From NCBI GenBank assembly GCA_027625915.1, contig JANTQA010000026.1:8184001-8248000 (forward strand): DNA of 64,000 bases, read 5' to 3'. The stretch comes from Anaeramoeba flamelloides. Taxonomy: Eukaryota; Metamonada; Anaeramoebidae. Under the pieces are notes generated by a model. The model did not search any database. It saw only the letters and a list, made by a program, of their open reading frames with translations, and was not told where the DNA came from. Both the position numbers and the translations under genes were made by a program. Below are positions 47,167-56,897 of this stretch, in pieces. Positions within the stretch are counted from its first letter, which is position 1; each line of letters starts with the position of its first letter.

Positions 47167-50100
47167 ATGAATCAAATTACAAAAGAAGAAGAAAAAGAAA
47201 TATTAAAAGACATTGGGATCGAGTTTGATCTTGAATTAGGAGAACTTGATGAAACAAAAGATGATGAATCAAGCAATCTCAATTTTGAAAACTTTATGAA
47301 TTCATTAAAACCACAAACCTTGACAGATCAAACAAGTCAACAAAAACTTGCAGAAACTGAAAACAAAGTCAAACCAACAATTAATTGGGAAGAATTTCTC
47401 AAAGGAAGCTCAAGAAAAACAAAATTAAAAAAATCAACCACTTTATTGGTCATTGGTATGTTGGTTCCTTTTTTAAAAATAATGAACATTCAACAAATTA
47501 ACAACCTTCAAATTGTACATTTTTGTTTACATTCAAAAAAATTCATTTTTTATTGTTTTTTCTTTTTCCTTTTCTTTTTCAAATTTGTTTTTCTGTTTTC
47601 AATGTGATTGAAATTTAGGGAAAACTAAAGTTTTATCAAAGTTTCTCAAAACAAAGAAAGAAGAGGTAGAAATTGGATTTAATTATTCTTATATGGACGT
47701 AACATCAAGTGAAGAAACAGACGGTAAATTTTTATTCTTTTTAATTTCCTACAAAAACAAGATTAATTAAAAATAAAAAACTTTAAGGCGATCTGCTTGA
47801 TCCATGAATTTCAAAACAAATCACACAAACAACAAGAATAGAACATTTTTATCATCTCTGATTTAGTGATTTGTTTGGTTTTAAAAAGCTGAGAAGAAAA
47901 ATGTAAAAACAATTTATTTTCTATTGGTTTATCTGCAAACAGCTTTTTATTTGTGGGGTATTGAAAAAAATACCTGACCTGAAAATAATCCCTGAAAAAA
48001 TTTTTAATTGTTAATATTTGCAATTACACAACAATTTTAATACTGTTATTTTCCAATTAAAAAATGAAACTTTTTAGTTCACATCCCAAAATATTTTGCT
48101 TGTTTACAAGATGAAGAAAATCCAAAGATCTTTACAAAATCATTTAGAAATGATATTTTTTGACAATAAATTAAACTTATTTAGTTAACTCTAATACAAA
48201 ATTTTTACTCTGCTAATTTGATTGTAACCGTAATAATTAATATTCATTTTGGAAATTGAAATAAAAATTTTCATTTATTAATTGGAAAATAACAGTAATA
48301 TTGACAAATTAAAAATCTTGTTAGGGATTATTTTCATGTATAGTAGGGAAAAAAATACCGGACATGAAAAAAACCCCGGACAAGATTTTTAATTGTGAAT
48401 ATTAGTAAAATTTTTGTCTAATTTCAATCAAATCCTTATTATAAATAACCAATTTTTTTATGAGATTAGTAATAAACCTACCTAAAGTCCATCAAAGTAA
48501 GGTGTCTCTAGAATACTTGAGTAATTGTTTGATAGCCATATGTTGATCAACTTTTTTTGAAAAACAATCCAGTTTTATTGAGGTTTACTAGAGTTTGGAA
48601 AATGATAATTTTTCTTCTTGTTTTTTGATTGGTTGAATGGTGTTTTGAACAAGTGTGATTTCTCAAATCATCATTCTAATAAGTGGGGGAGTTATAATTG
48701 AAAAAGTTCGATTCTTAAAAAAAGGAATTTGATTGTAAATAAATGAAATTACACAATAATTTTACTAATATTCACAATTAAAAATCTTGTCAGGGATTTT
48801 TTTCATGTCAGGTATTTTTTTCACTGCTCTAATGTATTTTTTTCAAAACGATATCAATTTTCAAAAAATTTTAATTTATGATCTGAAATTGCTTTTTTTG
48901 ATAACAGTTTCACTTTTTTTAACCCTACAAAGAAACAATAAAGAATTAAAAATTCAAAAAAAAAAAATGTACCCAAATTTTGAAGAGAATTACAACATAA
49001 AAAACTATTTGAAAATTTATTCAAATTGTAACCAAAAAAATAAGATCTATCAAACGATTGGTTAGAACAACGAACTTTATTTTGTTTTATTCTAAAAACA
49101 AACTTGTAACTTCAAATCGCCCATTAGAAAAAATTTAATCACTGAGCGAAATTGATTACATAATTCGTAAAAACAATAGAAAATAAAAAAAAAAAAAAAA
49201 TGATCATAATAATGTAAAATCTTTAAGGTCATGAATAATTTATTAAGTTCTAATACTGGCTTAATATACAAATGGCAAGGGATTTTTTATTGATCAAAGG
49301 TGTACCAAAAATTTTGAATTTTAGTTTCATTAAATGTTTTATAAATAAATCTAATTCAATACATCTAAAAATAAAATTAAAGATAAAAAAACATTGTAAA
49401 TACATTTTAATTCATTTGATTTCATTTAAATAATTTAAAAATAAAAAAATAATAAATTTGATTAATACAAAATAATAATAGATATTGAATCAAGAATTGA
49501 TGTTTGGAAAGTAAATAATACAATTGACCATCAAGATCTATTATCCTTTGCAATTAATAAAAACACGATTGAATCATTAGCAATTCTCATTTGTCTTGAT
49601 ATTACCAAGCCTTGGAAAATATTTAAAACATTGGAAAAAACACTTGAAGTCTTAAAACAAAAAATAGAAGACTGTTATTCTTTAATTGATCCAAAAGATG
49701 TAGAAAAATTAAAAAATTCTAATTATCAAAGATTTTTGTCCTATAAAGAGCCCAATGCTAAGGTTTTTGTGAGGCAAAATACAAGAATAAGAAATATGAA
49801 AGCAAATAAAAATCAGAATATCGATTTATCAGAATTACCAGAAGGTGCAATGAAAAATAATTATGGTGTTCCCATAATTGTTTCTTTAACAAAATCAGAT
49901 CAAATAATGAATATTCAAACCAAATATTCCCTTTCAGATGAATCCATTGATTATATTCAAGCAAAAATAAGAAGAATTTGCTTTCATTGTAATTTATTTC
50001 TTTCTTTCTTTATTTAATAATTATCTTTTTCAAATTAATAATATTTTTTAAAAAACAGATTGGAATATGAAAAAATAAATCTTACCTTTACCTCTTAGAA

Positions 50101-52414
50101 TGATAAAAAACTTTATTTTGATACTATAAAGTTTCTTCTCGCTAATTTTATTGAAAGGTATTTCCAAAAAAGTGTGGGAATTTTTTTTTACATTTCATAA
50201 AAAATCCTCTTTGTTAGTGTAGCTATTTCTTTAATTGGCAATATCAAATTAAGTTAAATATTAATACTGATTTAGTTAGTGCCTAATGTATTTAATTCAA
50301 AATATGTTTGATGAAATATTTCTAAGAATGAAAAAAAAAAATTTCACTTTTTTTGGAGAAAACAATGTAAAAACAATTTCAATAAAAAAACGGGGTTAAT
50401 ATGACAAAGACCCAAATAATTTTTTAAACAATAAAATTCATTTATGAGATTTCCATTCTATCGGAAATTTTGTTGAAACAAGTTAGAGAAACAATTTTTC
50501 CGATCAAAAAGAAAATAATAAACACCAATTTTCACCCCTAAAAAAATATCAGATACAATCGAGATAAGAAATTTTAATTTCTTTAATTTAGATAATGTAA
50601 TACAAAAAAACAAATTCAATTAATTATTAAGAATCATTAAGTGATTTTTAATAATTTTATATATTCAAATACTTATTTGAGGATTGAATTTAATAAGGAT
50701 ATTTTAAAATAAATTTTCACCCACTTTTTTGGAAATGGTTAATTAAATCTTTTTTTTTTTTATAAAAAAAAATGCCACTGTTTTTATTGTATAAAAACAT
50801 TAAAGCACAACAATTTGAGAATTTAATTATTTTACAAATTGAAAAAAAAGAAAAAAAAAATAAAATTTAATTTATTCATGATAACAATACTATTTAAATA
50901 CCAGAAAAACAAAAAGATAAACTAATTTAACAAAAAAAAAGAATTATTATTAAAATCACTCTTTAGACAAAATTCGGCATATTTTTAAATAATTCTTCTA
51001 ATTATTATTTGGTGATTGTATAATTTTCATGATTATTGATAAATTTTTTCAATATATTTTGAATTCAGGTGGCGTGTCGTCAAGTGCCTAGGTTTTTTTT
51101 AATTTAAGAAATGAAAAGAAAATTTAAAGAAAATTTCTTTTTATTTTTTAAATTAAAAAAAAACCGAATGAAAAGTGTCGTCAAGCGCCTAGGTTTTCTT
51201 GGGGGTTTCTGTTTTATTTGTGAATTGTTCTATTTTTGTTTGAGGTTTTCTAAATAAAACCGAAAATCAATAGATTTTCGTTAGGTTTTTTTTATCTTTT
51301 TGAAATAAACAGAAAATTTATTAAAATTTTCTGTTTATTTCAAAAAGTAAAAAAAACCTAGAACACTTCAAAAATAAATTGAAAAGTCAAAAAAACCTAA
51401 AATTAATATATAGACTTTGGAAATACTCAGAAAACTCAAGAAAACCTAACGAAAATCTATCGATTTTACAAAGAAACAGAAAAATCAAAAAAAACCTAAC
51501 GACAGTGGATACTTTTTAATTTTCTAATGCAAATGATATTATTATATTTTTTTATTATTATATTTTTTTCTTTTTTTCTTGTTATCTTTTTTTTCTTTTG
51601 ATATTTTTCTTTAATTACTCCTTTCTCCCAATCAATCAATCAATAAATAAATTTTCTCATATATTTCATTTTTTATTATTTATTCATTTTAAATTATTGT
51701 ATAATAGGTGGAGGTGCATTAATAAATACTTCATTAAAATCAAATTATAATATTCAGTTATTACGTGATTATATTCTTCATTTATTATATGATTTTAAAT
51801 TAACCCACAAACCACAAATAATTGAAAGAGATCAATTATTTGTACCAATTGGGTGGGATAAAAATGAAAAAATTATAATGTATACATCAAATTCTGAATT
51901 TAAGGAAGATACCCCTTTTGAAAAAGTTATTCCAAAACCAACAAAAAAATCAAAAAAAAATATGAAAGACGATGAACAAAAAAATCTAATTTTACAGGAA
52001 AATCACGTTTTTTTAAGATCTTTAAAAGTTGAATTAGAAAATAAAGATCGAATTTATTCACCAATGTCATTAAAGGATAATTGTTTGTATTTTTTTTTTT
52101 TTTTATTTTTTCCTTTTTATCTTTTTATTTTGCTCTGTATTATTAATTATAATTGTTTTCTTATTAAAATTGATTTTTAAAAAATAGATTCGCCATATAA
52201 ACCAAAATATTCAACAACATCAAAATCACAAACAATAGAATCACCAACAACATCATTAATTTCAAAATCAAAAATAAAATCAAAACCAAAATCAAAATTT
52301 AAGTTAGATAATCTGAATACAAAATTTGACAAATTTGAAAAGACTTCAAATGAAAATGATAAAACAGATCAAGATTATCAAGATTTCTTTAATAAATATG
52401 CTAATAGAAAGTAA
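47167..52414 (+). CDS. DYNC1LI: Cytoplasmic dynein light intermediate chain, five exons
   Basis: This subunit links the dynein motor to cargo adaptors for minus-end transport. Exons read 47167-47455, 47619-47723, 49482-49988, 51708-52082 and 52188-52414, giving 500 residues; phases join cleanly. The Ras-like domain shows family blocks DVWKVNNTIDHQDLLSFAIN, CLDITKPWKIFKTLE, GVPIIVSLTKSD, DYIQAKIRRICFHCGGALINTS and FVPIGWDKNEKI, collinear with the animal LIC. The nucleotide-binding loop is shortened: the protein reads LLVIGGKTKVLSKF where animals have GxxGSGKT, so GTP binding is doubtful; some family members are known to lack it. The N-terminal 90 residues are acidic and not conserved. The tail is Ser/Lys-rich and ends DYQDFFNKYANRK, with two phenylalanines that recall the adaptor-binding helix of animal LIC. 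The first large intron holds nested elements E1/E2 and the second a phrase cluster. One donor is GTTTGT. Confidence 0.9.
47960..48848. mobile_element. Inverted-repeat element E1, split by E2
   Basis: Left end TTGAAAAAAATACCTGACC. The right end follows E2: joining the sequence left of E2 (ending TTTTCATGTA) with the sequence right of it (TAATGTATTTTTTTCA) gives the mirror of the left end. The inner arms (TTTTTAATTG..AATATT, then TTATTTTCCAATTAA mirrored by TTAATTGGAAAATAA) also pair. Without E2 it would be about 400 bp. No coding frame. Confidence 0.7.
48341..48829. mobile_element. Inverted-repeat element E2 nested in E1 (489 bp)
   Basis: Terminal arms of about 80 bp: GGAAAAAAATACCGGACATG at the left and, reverse-complemented, GTGAAAAAAATACCTGACATG at the right, followed in both by an AAGATTTTTAATTGTGAATATTAGTAAAATT-like arm. 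It is bordered by TA on both sides and sits in the right end of the older relative E1. TA target use fits Tc1/mariner-type elements. No transposase frame. Confidence 0.82.
49989..51707 (+). other. Third intron of the dynein chain gene
   Basis: GT-AG intron of 1719 bp; exon ends join as RICFHC/GGALINTS. Its first kilobase is plain AT-rich DNA; the 3' third carries phrase cluster 4. No other gene. Confidence 0.85.
51072..51512. repeat. Phrase-repeat cluster 4 (intronic)
   Basis: Two decamer-derived starts, GTGTCGTCAAGTGCCTAGG at 51075 and GTGTCGTCAAGCGCCTAGG at 51175, flank a long A/T hairpin (TTTTTTTTAATTTAAGAAA paired with TTTTTAAATTAAAAAAAA). A second hairpin, TTTTTGAAATAAACAGAAAA paired with TTTTCTGTTTATTTCAAAAA, lies at 51296-51346. 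Phrases such as AACAGAAAA(A/C)TC..AAAACCTAACGA repeat to 51512. The cluster ends about 200 bp before the splice acceptor. Confidence 0.85.
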
Positions 52415-52998
52415 GGCAATTCAAAGAAATTTTCACCCTTTAAGAATTAAAAATCGGATAATATTCAAATATTTGACTATTCTCCTATTAATCCAAAATA
52501 TAAAATCAATTAATTGTTAATCAAAATAAATTATATATTACTTATTATTAATTAAAAAAAGAAGAAGATAAAATTTATCATAAATTTTAATTTATTCATT
52601 TATATATATATATATTCATCTAAAAGACAAATTGTCTATTTTAATCATAAAGTAATTCAATATTTATATGTCTTTTTTTATGATATCAGTATTTTTTATA
52701 TTATTTTTTTTTTTTTTGTGAACCGAAATAAAGAATAAGATTTGAACAAGAAGATTATTTTAATATTCATAAAAGTGCGTATTTGTGAGAAATAATATGT
52801 TTTTAAAATTTAAATTAATTCAATCCCGATTTGAAAAAATCAATTCTAACTTAAAAAAATATTTTCGAAATGAATGTAAAGAAGAATGAATGAACAAATA
52901 GTAAAGCAGATAGTTCGCTGAATACACTAGGGAAAAATGCAATCCTTGTGTCAAAATTATTTTAGAATTGCTATTCAAATCATTTTGATGTTCTTTAA

Positions 52999-53932
52999 GG
53001 GACTAGTCCCTATTAAATTTTTTTAGACAAATTTAATAGAGATTTAGATTTTTTTTGCCAATTACTTAGATTTGAAATCAAAGTGAAAAACTTCTTTATA
53101 TAGTATTGAAATCTCGATAAATTACATTCATTAAATTTAGTTATTGTTTTTATAGAAATAAAAAATTTTTCCAATTTTTCGCTTTCTTGAAAGTTGCTTT
53201 TTTTCAACTTTTCACAAAAATACAAAAATTAAAAAAAAATATGAGCAAGAAAGCAAAACCTTGTTGTGGTTGAGGAAGACCTACAAAAAATAATTTGAAA
53301 AATAAACCTGAAAAGGTTTTTTTTTTGGATTTACATGAAAAAACAGTTTGATTCGAAAAAAATATACAATATATGCTTTACTCAAAATAAAAGATTTTCT
53401 TTCTTTTCTTGTACAATTCTTTTTTTTTTTCATGAATCCACTTTTTGAGTTTACACTCTTTGTTTTTTGTTGAATTTGAAGTTTTTTTAAGTATTCCCAA
53501 ATTATCATTCCAAAAGTTTTTGTCAGAGTCAAAAAAAAATAAAAGAAAAGAATAAGAACTATTTTTTAAAAAAGTAATTATTGATAAAACAAATTGAGTT
53601 CTTTATAGAGTCAAGTTGGATGAACTCAAGTGAAAGAGAAAATATTCACTTATTTGAAATTATTTTTTCGTTTTTCAAAATGAGTATAAATATTATTTTT
53701 GAGAAAATAATTAAATCCAAAATTAATCAAAAAATTCTCATCCTTTAAAGATATTTTTTTTAAAAAAATTTTCAAAAGTCACTTTTTTTGACAGAATTGT
53801 AAAATTTTAAAAAAACAAGAACTAAAAGTTCTATGATTGAAAAAACCTGTCTATTTTTAATTTTAAACATATTTCAAGATAAGGATTCCTTATTTAGTTA
53901 TTGGTCAAAAAAAATTTATAGAGACTAGTCCA
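52999..53932. mobile_element. TTAA-flanked inverted-repeat element F (934 bp)
   Basis: Left end GGGACTAGTCCCTATTAAAT and right end (reverse complement) TGGACTAGTCTCTATAAATT pair over about 30 bp. TTAA directly borders both ends (52995-52998 and 53933-53936), the target duplication used by piggyBac-like and some other cut-and-paste elements. Inside, a short plus-strand frame from about 53240 (MSKKAKPCCG, a TGA, then GRPTKNN) and a minus frame (53281-53532) look faintly coding, but no transposase family is recognised. Probably a non-autonomous or decayed DNA transposon. Confidence 0.7.
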
Positions 53933-54389
53933 TTAAGGCGAAAATTCACTCTTTTTTCATCCTTTTTTGTCCAAAATAGAAATGATGCTCTAAAATGAAA
54001 AATTAATTTTTTCAATTTTTTTCTTTTTTTTCTCTCACTTAATTTTCTTAATATTGGGAAGAATAGTAACAAAGGGAAAAGATCAAGTTGTTACTTGTAA
54101 AAACCACAAAATACTTAAACAAAAAAAGATATCTAAATTGGAAAAAAAGAAGAACCTAAGTTAAACAAAACCAAATAATAGTTTAAGGAGTTTATAATAA
54201 TCTATTGGTAAAAAAATAAATAAAAATTAAATGAGAGCATCTAATTAAGAACATTGTAAATTACAGCTACAATACTTTTGTTTAATTCAGTTTTCATTAA
54301 AAAAACTATCATGAGTGTTAGATTTGATGAGTTTATTGTAGAATAAGTGTGATTAATTTTTTCCTGTTGATTTCGTTTGCTTTTAACTA

Positions 54390-54392
<3 letters not shown>

Positions 54393-54439
<47 letters not shown>
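54393..54439. repeat. (TA)n microsatellite
   Basis: The longest pure TA dinucleotide run in the window, about 23 units. Shorter ones lie at about 17800-17821, 18072-18099, 22316-22337, 28580-28605 and 63486-63509. Confidence 0.95.
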
Positions 54440-54441
<2 letters not shown>

Positions 54442-54449
54442 TTTTCCGT

Positions 54450-54660
54450 TTAATTTTATTTAATTTTTAAAATAAAAAGAAAAATTATTTAATTTTCTTT
54501 TTATTTCTTAAATATAAAAAAACCTTGTTACTCGATCGTACTTTACGGTACTCTACGGAATTTTAAGGGCATTTTCGTTAGGTTATCCTGAATTCATAAG
54601 AATTGAGAAAAATCATATAGATATCGCTATATTCTTTAGAATTCTGGAAAAACTACGAAA
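54450..54660. repeat. Phrase-repeat cluster 5
   Basis: An A/T hairpin (TTTAATTTTTAAAATAAAAAGAAAA mirrored by TTTTCTTTTTATTTCTTAAA) is followed by decamer units in exact 10-base phase at 54529-54558: TACTCGATCG, TACTTTACGG, TACTCTACGG. Then comes CGTTAGGTTATCC and a stem of GAATTC.. with ..GAATTCTGG (54587-54652). The unit is the same as in cluster 1 with C to T at its first base. Confidence 0.8.
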
Positions 54661-55918
54661 AGGAATATTTATCACAAGTCCTTTTTTCTCTATTTCGATT
54701 TTATTAGATGAGTAGAGCATTTTTGAAACTATTGATCATTATCTATTCAAAGAAAATATCCCCAAATTGAATTTAACTAAAGTTTATCCGACCATTTAAA
54801 AAATTTTTGCCTGAAAAACACCTTTTTTTCTTGACAATAAACCTTCAAAAAAGGTGTTAATCTTAACAACAATAAATACAATTGCCTCATGAATTTGAAA
54901 TTATGTAATTTTTATTATATTGTAAAAAAAATTATTCTTTCATATGAAAGGTTAATGTAATTAGTTTTTTTTTCCAACATTGAATTTTTTAATTTTATTT
55001 TTTCATACTAGTGAGGGCATTGGATTTAATGAAAATCATTAAAAATAATTACTTGAATGAAAATTACTTTGAAATAATACTTTTAATTTAAATTATTAAT
55101 TGACATATAAACCCTTTTTCATAATCATAAACTTTGTTTCAGTCAAAGGTGCCAAACATTTTTTTCAAATATCAAATATTTTTTATAAATGACATTTGAA
55201 GAATAAATACGAAATAACTAAAATAATAAATACCATGGAAGAGTTGATATCTGCATGAACTAAAACTAATAATTCAATAAATTTTTTTAAAAATTGATAA
55301 TATACAAATTCTTGGGGCTCATTGGGAAAAATAACGATATTCATTTTGATCTTAAATTGAATATCCAGATAAAATCAGAGTGCCATCAATATCATTTCTC
55401 TCCAATCATTTTTACTTTATTAAGAACAATATAATAACACAATTTTAACTCTGACGGTCTATCTTGCACAATTAATAAAAAATTTACAAATGAATTAGGA
55501 GTCACAAAAAAAACGGAAATGTGTAAAAAAGTGAAAAAATGAATCAAATTTTGGAATTTCCAAAATAAATTTTTTCTTCTAATATCCATTCAAAACCTTT
55601 ATAGGTTAATATAATTCACTCACCTACAACTGGACTGGTTTGACTGGAAAATGGTTTATTTTTTTATTATAATTTATATAAATCATTTCGCTTGAATATC
55701 TTCTTTCATAAAAAACTTGTTTGTTATATCTCTTTAAAAATTAATATCTATTTCATAAATCCTTATTTTAAATGTAACTTGATCCTTTTATGCTTAACTG
55801 GGTTTTGATGAGATTAGTAATTACTTCGAGATATAATATCTTAAAATACGTGTTTTTTGAATAATAAATTTATTTTGGAATCTTTGATAAAATTCCTAAA
55901 ATTTTATTCAGAAATTAG

Positions 55919-56512
55919 GGAAGTGCCGTAGAGTGCCATATAGTGCCTAGCTTTTTTTTAATTTAAAAAGAAAAAAGTAAAAATCTTAGTTTTTTACTTA
56001 ATTCTTTTAAATTCTGCAAAAGTTAAAGATGATTTTCTTGGGGGTTTTTGTTTTATCTGTTAAGGGTTGAGGGTTTTTTTGAGGTTTTCTATTTTATTTC
56101 GAAAATCTATTGATTTTTGTTAGGCTTTTTTGAGTTTTCTATTTATTTGTTAAGTGTTCTAGGTTTTTTTGAGGTTTTCTATTTTATTTCGAAAATATAT
56201 TGATTTTACAAATAAACAGAAAACTCAAGAAAACCTAACGAAAATTTTTTTTAATTTTTGAAATCAAAAGAAAATTTATTTAATTTTCTTTTTATTTCAA
56301 AAATTAAAAAAAACCTAACGAAAAGTGTCCGTCAAGTGCCTAGCTTTTCCAGAATTCAAAAGAATAGAGTAAAATCCAAGAATTTTACTCTATTCTTTTA
56401 AATTTTGGAAAAGCTAATGGCGGTATTTTTAACTTTTTGGAATAAACCGAAAATTTTTTTAATTTTCAGTTTATTTCAAAAATTAAAAAAAACCTAACAA
56501 CAAACCAGAGGT
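55919..56512. repeat. Phrase-repeat cluster 6 (largest)
   Basis: Begins with decamer units (AGTGCCGTAG, AGTGCCATAT, AGTGCCTAGC). It includes repeated TTTTGAGGTTTTCTATTTTATTTCGAAAAT phrases at about 56069-56105 and 56168-56205, an A/T hairpin closing on AAAAAAACCTAACGAAAAGTG (56236-56325), a second decamer start (GTCCGTCAAGTGCCTAGC) and the hairpin CCAGAATTCAAAAGAATAGAG paired with CTCTATTCTTTTAAATTTTGG (56349-56408), and a third hairpin ending AAAAAACCTAAC at 56500. Confidence 0.85.
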
Positions 56513-56897
56513 ATTAATTTCCTTCCTTAAATAAAAAATAAAAAATAAAAAAAAATTCATATTTTTTTAAAAGACTTGATAAAATTATGTGGATACACAC
56601 TATCTTTTGGAAGGGTAAGATTCTATATTTAAAATATTTTTAAATCAAAAAAAAAGAGCAGTTGCTATTTTGTAATCAATATATATTGGAATATAAATAA
56701 TAATATTTATTGTTATTAATGATTATTTAATTTGATTAATTTTTTTTTTAAAATATAAAGATTCCAAATTTCAAAAAAAAATTATTTGGAAAAGTGAAAT
56801 AAATATAACATACTATCCTTTGAAATAAAGATATAATCAAAATAAATTATAATTTAAACATGAGATTAAAATAAGAATAAAGCGATCTAAAAAACAA

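Larger units (their letters stand above)
47724..49481 (+). other. Second intron of the dynein chain gene, with nested elements
   Basis: GT-AG intron of 1758 bp. Elements E1 and E2 occupy roughly half of it. Exon ends join as EETD/IESRIDVW without loss, so the insertions are tolerated. Confidence 0.85.
52415..56897. other. Gene-poor 4.5 kb between the convergent dynein chain and Ras-2 genes
   Basis: Holds element F (52999-53932), a long (TA)n run, phrase clusters 5 and 6 and AT-rich spacer. The plus-strand and minus-strand genes converge here, so no promoter is expected. No gene is recognised; the minus frame at 53281-53532 lies in element F. Confidence 0.6.

Noticed and set aside
51181-51500. 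AAAACCTAAC phrases as interstitial telomere repeats
   Set aside because: They are scattered and not tandem, and always embedded in longer hairpin modules.
52405-52420. AGAAAGTAAGG at the dynein chain stop as a splice donor to a sixth exon
   Set aside because: It resembles a donor, but the frame has a natural TAA there, the protein length is family-typical, and no continuing exon is recognisable downstream.
53240-53300. TGA read as tryptophan in the short frame of element F
   Set aside because: p23 and the LRR-PP2C gene end naturally at TGA in this window, so TGA is a stop here.
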